From Bacteroidota bacterium (lineage in GTDB: Bacteria; Bacteroidota; Bacteroidia; Chitinophagales; UBA10324): DNA of 49,407 bases. How positions within the stretch are numbered: position 1 is the stretch's first letter; each line of letters starts with the position of its first letter. A model generated the notes under the pieces. That model saw nothing but the letters and a program-made list of their open reading frames with translations. It was not told the origin of the DNA and ran no database searches. Below are positions 1-7,945 of this stretch, in pieces. Position numbers and translations under genes: made by a program. Location: NCBI GenBank assembly GCA_018267315.1, contig JAFDYS010000002.1, positions 1-49,407 of the forward strand. The letters run 5' to 3'.

Positions 1-875
1 CCTGCTCCATCACAGGCGGGCAGGAGCGAGAGGTTATTGCCTTTGAAATGATGCAGCGTGGGGACGAGGAAACCCACAGATGCGCCTACCAGGTAACCGG
101 TGATCACGTCACTGGGAAAATGACGGCCGGCACGGTATCGGGCATAACCGGTGAATGCCGGAACGAGCGCTGCGGCGCCCCATACATAGGGAACCAGTTT
201 GGAATGCGGCCTGAAATCAGTGAACACACGCGCGCCAAAGAAGGTGGCAGCCGCTGCCGTGGAAGTGTGTCCGCTGAAAAAGGAATTCACGTTGCCCACT
301 TTAAGTTTATAATCTTCCGATACTTCCGGCTGCAATTCATTTTGGCCGATTTCAGGATTGAACACTTCCACGGAATCAGTATTGAAAGTGTACGGGCGGC
401 GGCGGTTGGCAATACTGGTTGTCATGGTGTGGATGGCCTCGCTTACGGCCAATGTTTCAAGATACATGGCGATAACCTGGGGCGCATGCCCGCTCACCCG
501 CTTGTCAATAAAAGCGATGAACGGCATAGCCAGGGAGGTATAAAGCAGCGCATCGCTGGCTGAGACAAAATCATCCTTGAACTGGTGAATGGCTGAAACA
601 TCGAAGGAAGGAATTTTGTCAATCCCCTGCTGATTCAGAGGATCAATTAAATCCAATGAATCGAGAGGCGTTCGATAACTCCGCAGCCAATATCCGGTAC
701 CGATCAACGCTAAACTGGCGCCGCTGACAATGAGGTCTTTTTTCAGGTCGAGGCGATACGGACTTTCAACCGATGTCTTGTAATTCTTCATGCCTAAATC
801 AATCTGTTGCGCTTGTGCCATGCTGAACGCAACCGAGAGCAATGAAGCCAGAAAAATCCTGAGGGCTTTAATCAT
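1..875 (-). CDS. PAP2-family membrane/secreted phosphatase, C-terminus cut by window edge
   Basis: Reading the minus strand from the ATG at 873-875 gives an open frame that runs off the left edge. It begins with a signal-like segment (MIKALRIFLASLLSVAFSMA, then QAQQ). The three PAP2 motifs follow in order: an RRRP segment after SIAN, the SGHTS motif in NSFFSGHTSTAA, and the YRAGRHFPSD motif followed by VITGYLVGA. PAP2 enzymes remove phosphate from lipid phosphates such as undecaprenyl or phosphatidylglycerol phosphate at the periplasmic face; the substrate here cannot be told. No stop codon lies in the window, so the end is missing. The plus-strand open frame across this gene is a shadow. Confidence 0.88.
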   Translation of the reverse strand, partial: MIKALRIFLASLLSVAFSMAQAQQIDLGMKNYKTSVESPYRLDLKKDLIVSGASLALIGTGYWLRSYRTPLDSLDLIDPLNQQGIDKIPSFDVSAIHQFKDDFVSASDALLYTSLAMPFIAFIDKRVSGHAPQVIAMYLETLAVSEAIHTMTTSIANRRRPYTFNTDSVEVFNPEIGQNELQPEVSEDYKLKVGNVNSFFSGHTSTAAAATFFGARVFTDFRPHSKLVPYVWGAAALVPAFTGYARYRAGRHFPSDVITGYLVGASVGFLVPTLHHFKGNNLSLLPACDGA

Positions 876-958
876 TTCCTGAAAAGAATTTCTGAACACG
901 AAAGAAAGCACAAGATATATGATTGAATAAGGAATGCAGCGGTGCGGCAGGTAACCGA

Positions 959-1459
959 TCAGGTAAGTTCCACCAGCACTTCGTTCTTCTCCACCGCATC
1001 CCGTTCTTTCACTTTGATAATTTTCACCTTACCGGTGCCCGGTGATTTGATCACGTTCTCCATCTTCATCGCTTCAAGGATCAATACCGAGTCGCCTTCA
1101 TTGATATCCTGGTTTTCGCTGATCATGATTTTAAGCACCAGCCCCGGCATGGGCGCTTTGATCACATTCACCTTATGTGTGGCCGCTTTGTCCATCCCCA
1201 GCTTTTTCAGCAGTTCATCAAACTGATCCTGCACCTCCGCTGTATGGAGCACACCATTCACTTTTATCTCGAATGATTTTTTACGGGCGTCCGCTGAAAC
1301 CACTTCGCACGTATAGCTGTGCGCATTCATGAGCACATGAAAGCGGCGGTCGCCGATGGTAACCAAATCCCAGTCAACGCTTTGGCCGTCAACCTGAATG
1401 CCGCCGCTGCTGAATTCAATTTGCTTCTGTTCCTTCTTGTCGGTACTGACTTTTAACAT
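959..1459 (-). CDS. Biotin/lipoyl-attachment carrier protein (acyl-CoA carboxylase BCCP type)
   Basis: A 166-residue protein whose last ~70 residues form a biotinyl domain. It contains APMPGLV followed by the biotinylation motif EAMKM, with the target lysine at about residue 132. The N-terminal ~90 residues resemble the region that precedes the biotinyl domain in propionyl/methylcrotonyl-type carboxylase carriers rather than the Ala/Pro linker of fatty-acid AccB. It would carry carboxybiotin between a biotin carboxylase and a carboxyltransferase, neither of which is in the window. It lies 44 bp downstream of a 3-hydroxyacyl-CoA dehydrogenase on the same strand, so the two are probably co-transcribed and point to branched-chain, odd-chain or fatty acid metabolism. 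Confidence 0.9.
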   Translation of the reverse strand: MLKVSTDKKEQKQIEFSSGGIQVDGQSVDWDLVTIGDRRFHVLMNAHSYTCEVVSADARKKSFEIKVNGVLHTAEVQDQFDELLKKLGMDKAATHKVNVIKAPMPGLVLKIMISENQDINEGDSVLILEAMKMENVIKSPGTGKVKIIKVKERDAVEKNEVLVELT

Positions 1460-1503
1460 ACAATCCTTTGCTGTGAGTTTTCCGGGATGCCGAAGATAGC
1501 ATT

Positions 1504-2364
1504 TCAGTACTGATAGAATCCGCGGCCGCTTTTTTTACCCAGAAATCCCGAGTCAACCAGTTGCTGCTGAATGTGGCTGGGAGCGAAGCGCGGCTCGAAG
1601 TGAAACTGTTCATACAGGTACTTCGTGACACTGAGATTGGTATCCAACCCGATGAGGTCAATGAGCTTAAAGGGCCCCATTTTAAAACCGCATGATTCAA
1701 GCAGGGCATCCACAGTTTCCGCCGCCGCGGCTTTTTCTTCCAGCGCTTTGAGTGATTCGGTATGATACATTTTTCCGATGCGGTTAACGATAAAGCCGGG
1801 GGCATCCTTCGTCATCACCGGCTCCTTCCCCAATTTTTCTGAAAGGTCATAAACCAATTGCGCATTAGCGGGTGAAGTGGCAGTGCCACTCACCACCTCC
1901 ACCAGTTTCATCAGGTGAGCGGGGTTGAAAAAGTGCATGCCCACAATCCGTTCGGGGTGCGGAATACCGTGAGCGAGTTTGGTGATGGGAATAGAAGAAG
2001 TGTTGGAACACAAAATCGCTTCATCATCATCTATCAGCAAGGCGAGCTTGCTGAAAAGCTCCGATTTCGTTTCGAGCCGCTCCACGATGGCTTCAATCAC
2101 TACATCAGCCACCAGTTCACTGAACTCATTCGTTGCTTTCAGCCGCGAAAGAATTTCCTGTTTGCCCTCCGGCGTCATCCGTTTTCTCTCTATGGCGCCA
2201 TCGAGATTCTGAGCGATCAGCTTCAGTCCGTTGGCTGCCAATTCACGCGTAAGGTCATAGAGCACCGTTTCATAGCCGGCCTGTGCGGCAAGTTGCGCAA
2301 TGCCGGACCCCATCACGCCGGCGCCTATAATCGCAATTCGTTTAATGTCTTCAAGCCGCTTCAT
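1504..2364 (-). CDS. hbd: 3-hydroxybutyryl-CoA (3-hydroxyacyl-CoA) dehydrogenase
   Basis: 286 residues, the normal length for the short single-function family. An NAD-binding Rossmann fold opens the protein (IIGAGVMGSGIAQ, residues 12-24). The catalytic region shows CSNTSS (about 119-124) and the HFFNP motif with the catalytic His at about 144. The C-terminal dimerisation domain ends in KSGRGFYQY. It oxidises 3-hydroxyacyl-CoA to 3-ketoacyl-CoA with NAD. It heads a two-gene unit with the biotin carrier protein. The start ATG (2362-2364) is divergent from the next gene at 2489, leaving a 124-bp intergenic region in which no perfect -7 box is visible. Confidence 0.93.
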   Translation of the reverse strand: MKRLEDIKRIAIIGAGVMGSGIAQLAAQAGYETVLYDLTRELAANGLKLIAQNLDGAIERKRMTPEGKQEILSRLKATNEFSELVADVVIEAIVERLETKSELFSKLALLIDDDEAILCSNTSSIPITKLAHGIPHPERIVGMHFFNPAHLMKLVEVVSGTATSPANAQLVYDLSEKLGKEPVMTKDAPGFIVNRIGKMYHTESLKALEEKAAAAETVDALLESCGFKMGPFKLIDLIGLDTNLSVTKYLYEQFHFEPRFAPSHIQQQLVDSGFLGKKSGRGFYQY

Positions 2365-2488
2365 TGATCAGCGAAAGTTCGCAAAGTTTTGCATTACAAA
2401 CGATGAGTTAACAAAGCGCATCCGGAGTTTATCATAATGAGGAACAGCCGGAACTCCGTATCTTGTTCGGTTCGATTTTCCTGAACCG

Positions 2489-3880
2489 ATGCATTCGCAG
2501 AAAGAAAAATCAGCCGAAGAAGTGTTTGCCCGGTTGCTGCAAAAGGCGACAGCAGCCGAGCTAAAATCATTTCTGATTACAGAAGCAAAGCAGAACCACC
2601 CGTTGCGGCACAGTTTGCTCATCCATTTTCTGGAGACATCAGGTATAGCGGCCGAAGAGAAATACATACTGTTAATCCGGAACGTGCTCGAACTGTCCGC
2701 ATGGGATAAATCAAGATACCAGTCAGAGCTGGAGCGATACTTTGCTAAAGCGAAAGGTTATGCCGACTCGCAGGATTACCTCGATGCTTTCCTCATGGCA
2801 TCGGCTTACATCACCGAATGCGCCCATCATGAACCGCTGCAAAGTGACAACCGGTTGTCATCGTCATTCGGCATTCTCTCGGACATCAGCCGGTCTGATG
2901 CGGCCTTCGATCTAAAAGAGCGTCTCTTTGAATTCTTATGGAAGAAAGTGAAAGCGGTATCTACTGCATTCACAGTGGAAGATCAGGCACCCTGGCTGCA
3001 AGCCCTGCTATCCGGTGCATCGGATGAACAAAAGTTGCAGCAGGTTCTTGACCTGTTAGTTGAACTGACCGGCAACAACCGCAGCCAATACGGCGAAGTG
3101 ATGAATGAGAAACTGGAGGAGTTGCTACTGAAGGTGAAACTGGAAGTACTGCGGCAACTGAACCGGACCACGGAAGTGAGGCGATTACTGGAGGCCAACA
3201 AGCGCATCAGGGTATTCCGGCTTGAACTGATCAGCCAGTGCATGAAACAGCAGCAATGGGATGAAGCGAAAGAACTCATCAAAGAAGGACGGCGGCGCGA
3301 ATCTGTGAAAGGAGCCATCAATGTGGGCTCGGAATGGGATGAGATGCTGCTGACGATCGCTCAAAAAGAAGGCGATACCAAAGCCATCCGCAACCTGGCC
3401 ATGCAGCTTTTCCTTTCCAGTGATTACGATTTCAGTTATTACCGGCTCATGCGGGATCACTACGATCCGTCACGATGGAGTATGCAAGTGGACCGGCTGG
3501 TAAACGCCATCAGGAAAGAAAAGTCATACGCCACAAAAGGTATTCATTCGGTGGCAAAAATTCTCATCGAAGAACAGGAATGGGAAAAGCTGCTTTCATT
3601 GCTCGATAAGAATGCAAATCTTGACTTCGTGAATGAATATGCCGATCATCTCAAAGAAAAATTCCCGGAGCTAATGCTTGAAATCTATCGCAAGGCCATT
3701 CGTCGCTTTGCTGAGAAATACATGGGCCCTGAGGCATACCGTCAGGTGGCAGCAACGCTTAAAAAAATGCTCACCTTCCCCAAGAGCAAGGAATTGGTTC
3801 AGTCGCTTACTATTGAACTGAAAGTGAACTTCCGCTCAAGACGTGCTTTTGTGGAGGAGTTGAACAAAGTGGTTATCTGA
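2489..3880 (+). CDS. Helical-repeat protein of unknown function, SWIM-protein C-terminus-like
   Basis: 463 residues, no signal peptide, rich in charged amphipathic helices (for example AEEVFARLLQKATAAELKS near the start), so a cytoplasmic TPR-like solenoid is likely. The last ~60 residues (YRKAIRRFAE, then FRSRRAFVEELNK) resemble the helical tail found behind SWIM zinc fingers. No CxC...CxH zinc-binding motif occurs anywhere in the protein, so if related it has lost, or never had, the finger. An in-frame stop at 2438-2440 and no other ATG fix the start at 2489. It is flanked by divergent hbd and convergent 3937-4740, so it stands alone. Function unknown. Confidence 0.82.
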   Translation: MHSQKEKSAEEVFARLLQKATAAELKSFLITEAKQNHPLRHSLLIHFLETSGIAAEEKYILLIRNVLELSAWDKSRYQSELERYFAKAKGYADSQDYLDAFLMASAYITECAHHEPLQSDNRLSSSFGILSDISRSDAAFDLKERLFEFLWKKVKAVSTAFTVEDQAPWLQALLSGASDEQKLQQVLDLLVELTGNNRSQYGEVMNEKLEELLLKVKLEVLRQLNRTTEVRRLLEANKRIRVFRLELISQCMKQQQWDEAKELIKEGRRRESVKGAINVGSEWDEMLLTIAQKEGDTKAIRNLAMQLFLSSDYDFSYYRLMRDHYDPSRWSMQVDRLVNAIRKEKSYATKGIHSVAKILIEEQEWEKLLSLLDKNANLDFVNEYADHLKEKFPELMLEIYRKAIRRFAEKYMGPEAYRQVAATLKKMLTFPKSKELVQSLTIELKVNFRSRRAFVEELNKVVI

Positions 3881-3919
3881 AAAAAAGATCCGTGCCGTGA
3901 ATTGAATCACGACACGGAT
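3880..3919 (-). terminator. Rho-independent terminator for the 3937-4740 gene
   Basis: A two-part stem: ATCCGTG at 3888-3894 pairs with CACGGAT at 3913-3919, then after one mismatch CGTGA 3896-3900 pairs with TCACG 3907-3911, with a 6-base loop. On the minus strand it is followed by seven T residues (A run 3880-3886). The tail overlaps the stop codon of the plus-strand gene ending at 3880. Confidence 0.75.
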
Positions 3920-3936
3920 GATCGGGATGGGTGTTT

Positions 3937-4740
3937 CTACTGTACGATTGCCCTGACTGAGGCATTGATAACGCTGCCTGCGGCTTTGATAGAATAAATA
4001 CCCTGTCCGTATTCCGTAAGATCTAACTCAACCCGGTTCCATCCCGCGACTGAGAACTTCTTCATTAACCTGATTCTGTTGCCGGCCTGATCCAGAATCA
4101 TCAGGTCATAGGGCCCTGCCGATTCTGAGAAAAATGCGACGGTAAATGTTCCATCAGATGGATTGGGGTGAACGGTGAGCATGCCTGCCCTCAATGAAGA
4201 ATCCCGGGTAAATCGTTCCTCTCCCTCCTCATTCAGGTCCTGAGATTTTTGCGGGGGACCCACAGGCACCACGCCGAGTACACACGTGTTGTACTTAACG
4301 CCGCCCGCGCCAGTGGAATAGATGCGATAGTAATAGGTGCCGGCGGGAAGGACACCCATTTTGAGTTGCGCAACACCGTCACCCTGTGAGTTGGTGCATG
4401 AAATATATCCATCCTCATCAGCCGTGTTTGCATACAGCGCCAACACCAGTGAGCCAAATACCGGCTTGGCTTTGACATCAATGGAAAAGCTTCCGTCAGT
4501 TTGGAACTTGTACCACGCATCCTTCACCGTATAGGAAATCTCCCCGGCACAAAGATTTTGCGGCAGTGATTGTGTACACTTAAATGTTGAGCCTGCCACA
4601 GAAGTACATGTGGCGGAAATGTTCATGGCTCCCGCTCCGGTGTATTCGTCATTTGCGGGGGCCTGAGCATAACCTGTCTGCCATAGCCAACAGAGAATGA
4701 CGTTGGCTAACAGCATTGAAATAGTTGATTGTGTTTTCAT
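3937..4740 (-). CDS. Secreted T9SS protein with PPC-like beta-sandwich domain
   Basis: 267 residues. A signal peptide ends about residue 26 (GYAQ). Residues ~28-165 look like a bacterial pre-peptidase C-terminal (PPC-like) beta-sandwich: it opens with PANDEYTGA, has DAWYKFQTDGSFSIDV and VLALYANT, and closes with LPAGTYYYRIYSTG. A T9SS type A sorting domain covers ~187-267 (VHPNPSDGTF at its start, YGQGIYSIK near its end). It is probably exported and anchored on the cell surface. No catalytic domain is present, so it may be a stand-alone binding or structural module. A perfect 7-1-7 palindrome lies directly upstream of its ATG (4743-4757). Confidence 0.9.
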   Translation of the reverse strand: MKTQSTISMLLANVILCWLWQTGYAQAPANDEYTGAGAMNISATCTSVAGSTFKCTQSLPQNLCAGEISYTVKDAWYKFQTDGSFSIDVKAKPVFGSLVLALYANTADEDGYISCTNSQGDGVAQLKMGVLPAGTYYYRIYSTGAGGVKYNTCVLGVVPVGPPQKSQDLNEEGEERFTRDSSLRAGMLTVHPNPSDGTFTVAFFSESAGPYDLMILDQAGNRIRLMKKFSVAGWNRVELDLTEYGQGIYSIKAAGSVINASVRAIVQ

Positions 4741-4742
4741 GG

Positions 4743-4757
4743 CTTTTGATTCAAAAG
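4743..4757. promoter_or_regulatory. 15-bp perfect palindrome abutting a start codon
   Basis: CTTTTGA-T-TCAAAAG sits two bases upstream of the minus-strand ATG at 4740. On that strand it includes a near -7 box (AACTTTTG, one mismatch to TAnnTTTG). It could be an operator overlapping a promoter or a short mRNA hairpin masking the start. Inference from symmetry and position only. Confidence 0.35.
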
Positions 4758-4762
4758 TTTAG

Positions 4763-4786
4763 AAAACAAAATTGCCCTGGCGGCAA
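4763..4786 (-). terminator. Possible weak terminator of pheS
   Basis: On the minus strand, TTGCC and GGCAA (4772-4776 with 4782-4786) form a 5-bp stem with a 5-base loop, followed by a T-rich run interrupted by one G (4763-4771). It lies ~80 bp after the pheS stop. The stem is short, so the call is tentative. Confidence 0.4.
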
Positions 4787-4864
4787 GCCCTTCTTCAATA
4801 CCCGAATGCGGGGATGGCAAATGCACTTTTGGAAAGAAAAGCGAAGGTCAGGGAATGGTAAGCG

Positions 4865-5863
4865 CTACCATGCAGCCGTAAACTGCCCGAGAAACCTCAC
4901 ATCATTTTCATAGAGGATCCTGATGTCAGTGATTCCGTATTTGAGCATGGCTGGGCGCTCTATACCCATGCCCCAGGCATAGCCCGTGTACACTTCCGGA
5001 TCAATGCCGCAGTTGCGAAGCACATTGGGATGCACCATGCCGCAACCGAGAATCTCCAGCCACTTCGTGGTTCCTTTCTTTTGAATATCCACTTCAGCAG
5101 AAACTTCAGTGAATGGAAAATAGGAAGGACGAATGCGGTAGTCGTAATCTTTCCCGAAGAACTCGCGGATGAAAAACACAAGTGTTTGTTTCAGATCAGC
5201 GAAGGAAACATTTTTGTCAATGTACAATCCTTCTACCTGGTGAAAGAAAACGTGCGACTTGTAGGTGATTGTTTCGTTGCGGTATACGCGTCCCGGCGCG
5301 ATGATCCTAATGGGCGGTTTTTGTTTTTCCATCGTGCGTATCTGCACGTTGCTTGTTTGCGAGCGCAGAACAATCTCAGGATTGGTATGGATGTAATACG
5401 TGTCCGTCATATCGCGCGCCGGATGATCGTGCGGAATGTTGAGCGCTGTGAAGTTGTACCACTCCGTTTCAATCTCCGGACCTTCTGCCACGGTGAATCC
5501 GATCCGTGAAAAAATATCAATGATCTGTTTCCTCACGATGGAAACCGGATGCCGCGAACCCAGCGGAATGGGATCGCCCGGCATGGTGAGATCCATCTCC
5601 CCTGTTGATTGAGAAGAAGACGACTGCAGTTGCTCTTTGAACAGGTTGAATTTCTCTTCAGCCTTCTGCTTGATGGTGTTTACGAGCTGACCGAATTCTT
5701 TTTTCTTCTCATTCGGAATGTTCTTCATTTCCGCCATCACGTCCTTCAGCACATTCTTGCTTCCAAGAAAGCGAATGCGGAATTGCTCGAGTGAAGCTGC
5801 GTCCGTAATCGGGACCTGCTCCACTTCCTTCAGTATTTCTTGCGCCGTATTGAATGCTTCCAT
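4865..5863 (-). CDS. pheS: Phenylalanyl-tRNA synthetase alpha subunit
   Basis: About 332 residues, normal for PheS. An N-terminal coiled-coil arm is followed by the class II catalytic core: motif 2 region GRVYRNETITYKSHVFFHQ, then EVDIQKKG and the C-terminal GMGIERPAMLKYGI segment. With PheT it charges tRNA-Phe. pheT is not next to it. I place the start at the ATG 5861-5863 (MEAFNTAQ); the frame extends upstream to a TTG at 5899, but those extra residues are encoded by a dispersed repeat (5888-5911) and are unlikely to be translated. The gene is 24 kb away from, and opposite to, the thrS-infC-rpmI-rplT cluster that pheS often follows in other bacteria. Confidence 0.95.
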   Translation of the reverse strand: MEAFNTAQEILKEVEQVPITDAASLEQFRIRFLGSKNVLKDVMAEMKNIPNEKKKEFGQLVNTIKQKAEEKFNLFKEQLQSSSSQSTGEMDLTMPGDPIPLGSRHPVSIVRKQIIDIFSRIGFTVAEGPEIETEWYNFTALNIPHDHPARDMTDTYYIHTNPEIVLRSQTSNVQIRTMEKQKPPIRIIAPGRVYRNETITYKSHVFFHQVEGLYIDKNVSFADLKQTLVFFIREFFGKDYDYRIRPSYFPFTEVSAEVDIQKKGTTKWLEILGCGMVHPNVLRNCGIDPEVYTGYAWGMGIERPAMLKYGITDIRILYENDVRFLGQFTAAW

Positions 5864-5887
5864 TTTTCTTTCTGATTGCCCGCGCAG

Positions 5888-5911
5888 ATCCTTCGACAAG
5901 CTCAGGATGAC
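5888..5911. repeat. Dispersed REP-like palindromic repeat in the pheS leader
   Basis: The stretch ATCCTTCGACAAGCTCAGG, continued by ATGAC, has ATCCT/AGGAT arms and matches from memory a short element scattered through many bacterial genomes (recognisable as FDKLRMT when translated). It is a single copy here and lies between the pheS ATG and the guaB-like relic. Confidence 0.55.
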
Positions 5912-5923
5912 CTGGGCAAAAAA

Positions 5924-5966
5924 ATTACCTGCTGTAGTTCGGTGCTTCTTTGGTGATCACCACATC
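5924..5966 (-). repeat. 43-bp exact copy of the guaB 3' end
   Basis: Identical over 43 bases, in the same orientation, to 10526-10568, which is the last codons of guaB ([12 protein letters not shown]), its stop codon and one base beyond. It has no surrounding guaB coding sequence. Together with the guaB-like promoter at 6031-6075 it looks like the residue of a duplicated guaB whose body was lost. Confidence 0.85.
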
Positions 5967-6031
5967 TCAAGCAGGGCTCCTCCTTTAGTGAACAATCTTT
6001 CATTGCTTGCAGGCGCGGCATATAGATTGCA

Positions 6032-6039
6032 CAAAGGTA
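6032..6039 (-). promoter_or_regulatory. -7 box of a guaB-like promoter upstream of pheS
   Basis: TACCTTTG on the minus strand fits the Bacteroidota -7 consensus TAnnTTTG. The 14 bases 6031-6044 are identical to 12011-12024 upstream of guaB, and similarity continues with small gaps to about 6069. It would give pheS a leader of roughly 160 nt containing the guaB relic and the REP-like repeat. Confidence 0.55.
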
Positions 6040-6148
6040 AGCAGGGCAAGGATGGTCTCAAAAAGCAGAGATAAAAAGAGTTGCCAATACGTGTGGAAGG
6101 GAACATAGGAAGTATTCAAAAATAATTTTCCCCGTTGCAATCTTGGTT

Positions 6149-6156
6149 TACATTTG
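6149..6156 (+). promoter_or_regulatory. -7 box of the A1-B1-C1 cassette
   Basis: TACATTTG matches TAnnTTTG, 25 bases before the A1 ATG. No clear TTTG lies at the ideal -33 distance. Confidence 0.5.
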
Positions 6157-6181
6157 ATTACTAAACTCAACTGTCTTTTGA

Positions 6182-7906
6182 ATGAAACTTATTACCCTCC
6201 TTCTCTCGCTCACTGTTTCAACAGCACTTAGCCTGAAAGCACAGGTATCGTGCTTATGCCCTGCTTCCCCAACGAACATCACCATAATTTGGTCGAAAAC
6301 ATTTGACATTGGGGCTAACGACGTGATATGGGATATCGAACCAATCAGCACCGATGGCGGCACCCCTGATGACGGATTTGTAGTAGTGGGCTCTGCAAAT
6401 ATGGGCTACCCCACGGGCATGGATATTCATATCAAGCGCCTCAATACGAGCGGCAATATTGTTTGGTCAGAGACCATTGACATGGATCATAATGTAGATG
6501 CTGCCTACGCGGTGGAACAGACTTCCAACGCACAACTCATCATTGCCGGCTCTTCAAAAACTGATCTTTATCCTTCATTTCTAGGAGACAAAAACAGGAA
6601 TGCATGGCTGACTCGAATGAATTTGAATGGGACGACTGTGTCTGGCTGGCCAAAAGAGTTTGGAAGCACAGGAGATGATGTGGCTTATGATCTTAAGGAA
6701 GCGGAGAGCGGAAATATCGTGATTGCGGGTCAAGCAGGGGTAAGTGGTGATGATGTTCCCTCAGGTACTCAAGGCGGAGCGGGTGATTACTGGGTTTTCA
6801 AAACCAACGCAAGTGGAACAATAATTTCCGGGCGAAATAAGGTTTACCACGGTTCTAACACAACCTATGAACAGGATTATGCCCGAAGTGTTGTGGTTGA
6901 TTGTGTTACAGGTGAATATATTGTTACCGGATTTTGCAAATCTTGTTATCCTGTAGATTTCGATTTTTCCGCACTTTACATGCTCAAAATTCCTGTCAAC
7001 TTCGGAACACCCACTGAGGAGGAAGTTTACGGATATGAGGGGGAGCGTGACGATTTTGGTTCATACAATGTTATTCAAGCTCACGAAGTGTTTGAAACAT
7101 GTTCATCCACCAGCGGCTTCTTGTCTCTGGGTCTTCAGCATCCGGATGGGTCATACGGATGTTTCGGAGGTCAGCATGATTTCTGGACCGTATTAACTGA
7201 TAATAATTTAGCACCAAATGACTTCACACTTGCTTGTGAGAATTCAGATTACGGTTCTGCTTTTGGTGGCAAGAAGAAAGATAACGGACATAGCGCCGTG
7301 CAAATCTGTGATGGATTTTTATTAACAGGTCTTACCAAGTCGAATAACAAAGACTTAAGCTGCACGTTATGCCAGGTCACCTGCAACCACTATGAATGCA
7401 CTCCTGCCCCTGAAACAGAGGATATTTGGATTGCTAAAATAGATTACGGCACCGGAGAACTTGCCTGGAATGAATCCATCGGTGGCACGGGTAATGACGG
7501 GGCTTACAGTCTCAAGCGCTTACCCGATGGAACTTTCGTCGTGGCGGGCTATACCACCAATCCGCTGGATGATTCAGAAACCGATTGGTACATTGTCAAA
7601 TTTGAGATAACCGATTGTGATGAACGATTGAGTCAGGAGATATCTGGCTTTAACGTAATTTCAGTTTATCCAAATCCTTCCTTTGGTTCATTTACCCTGT
7701 CTCTTCAAACTCCTGAAAAAATTACTGTTGACGCTTCTGTCGAAATACTTGATTTAGCCGGCAAGCCCTTTTACAGAAATGAAGTAAGCATTGAGGATGG
7801 TTTGCTGCAACAGCAAATCTCAGGCGTTACACTTTCCGCAGGATTTCATTTGGTCAAGATTGTGGTGAACGGTACTGTCTATCTGCGACCGCTCATTATA
7901 CAATAA
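6182..7906 (+). CDS. Family A secreted beta-propeller protein, T9SS-anchored (A1)
   Basis: 574 residues. Signal peptide ~1-21 (MKLITLLLSLTVSTALSL, then KAQ). Residues ~30-480 carry repeated blade-like units of the form W-x-KTFD...DDGFVVVGS and GNDGAYSLKRLPDGTFVVAGY, typical of a quinoprotein/SBBP-type propeller. Unusual conserved cysteines occur: SCLC at the mature N-terminus, FCKSC at 251-255, and a knuckle C-x2-C-x3-C-x4-C at 394-406 containing NHY. A T9SS sorting domain spans ~490-574 (VYPNPSFGSF). It is the first gene of an A-B-C cassette, 39 bp before B1. The same protein type recurs at 12172 and 22319. Binding target unknown. Confidence 0.88.
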   Translation: MKLITLLLSLTVSTALSLKAQVSCLCPASPTNITIIWSKTFDIGANDVIWDIEPISTDGGTPDDGFVVVGSANMGYPTGMDIHIKRLNTSGNIVWSETIDMDHNVDAAYAVEQTSNAQLIIAGSSKTDLYPSFLGDKNRNAWLTRMNLNGTTVSGWPKEFGSTGDDVAYDLKEAESGNIVIAGQAGVSGDDVPSGTQGGAGDYWVFKTNASGTIISGRNKVYHGSNTTYEQDYARSVVVDCVTGEYIVTGFCKSCYPVDFDFSALYMLKIPVNFGTPTEEEVYGYEGERDDFGSYNVIQAHEVFETCSSTSGFLSLGLQHPDGSYGCFGGQHDFWTVLTDNNLAPNDFTLACENSDYGSAFGGKKKDNGHSAVQICDGFLLTGLTKSNNKDLSCTLCQVTCNHYECTPAPETEDIWIAKIDYGTGELAWNESIGGTGNDGAYSLKRLPDGTFVVAGYTTNPLDDSETDWYIVKFEITDCDERLSQEISGFNVISVYPNPSFGSFTLSLQTPEKITVDASVEILDLAGKPFYRNEVSIEDGLLQQQISGVTLSAGFHLVKIVVNGTVYLRPLIIQ

Positions 7907-7945
7907 CCATAGTCAGTTCTAACTCAAAATTTATAAACTTCAGAT

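Noticed and set aside
48..563. 171-codon plus-strand open frame at the left edge
   Set aside because: It overlaps the PAP2 gene in the opposite strand, has no recognisable domain and reads as antisense shadow.
2421..2447. Second REP-like copy near hbd
   Set aside because: The stretch around 2428-2440 resembles the 5888-5911 repeat only in a degenerate way; could be chance.
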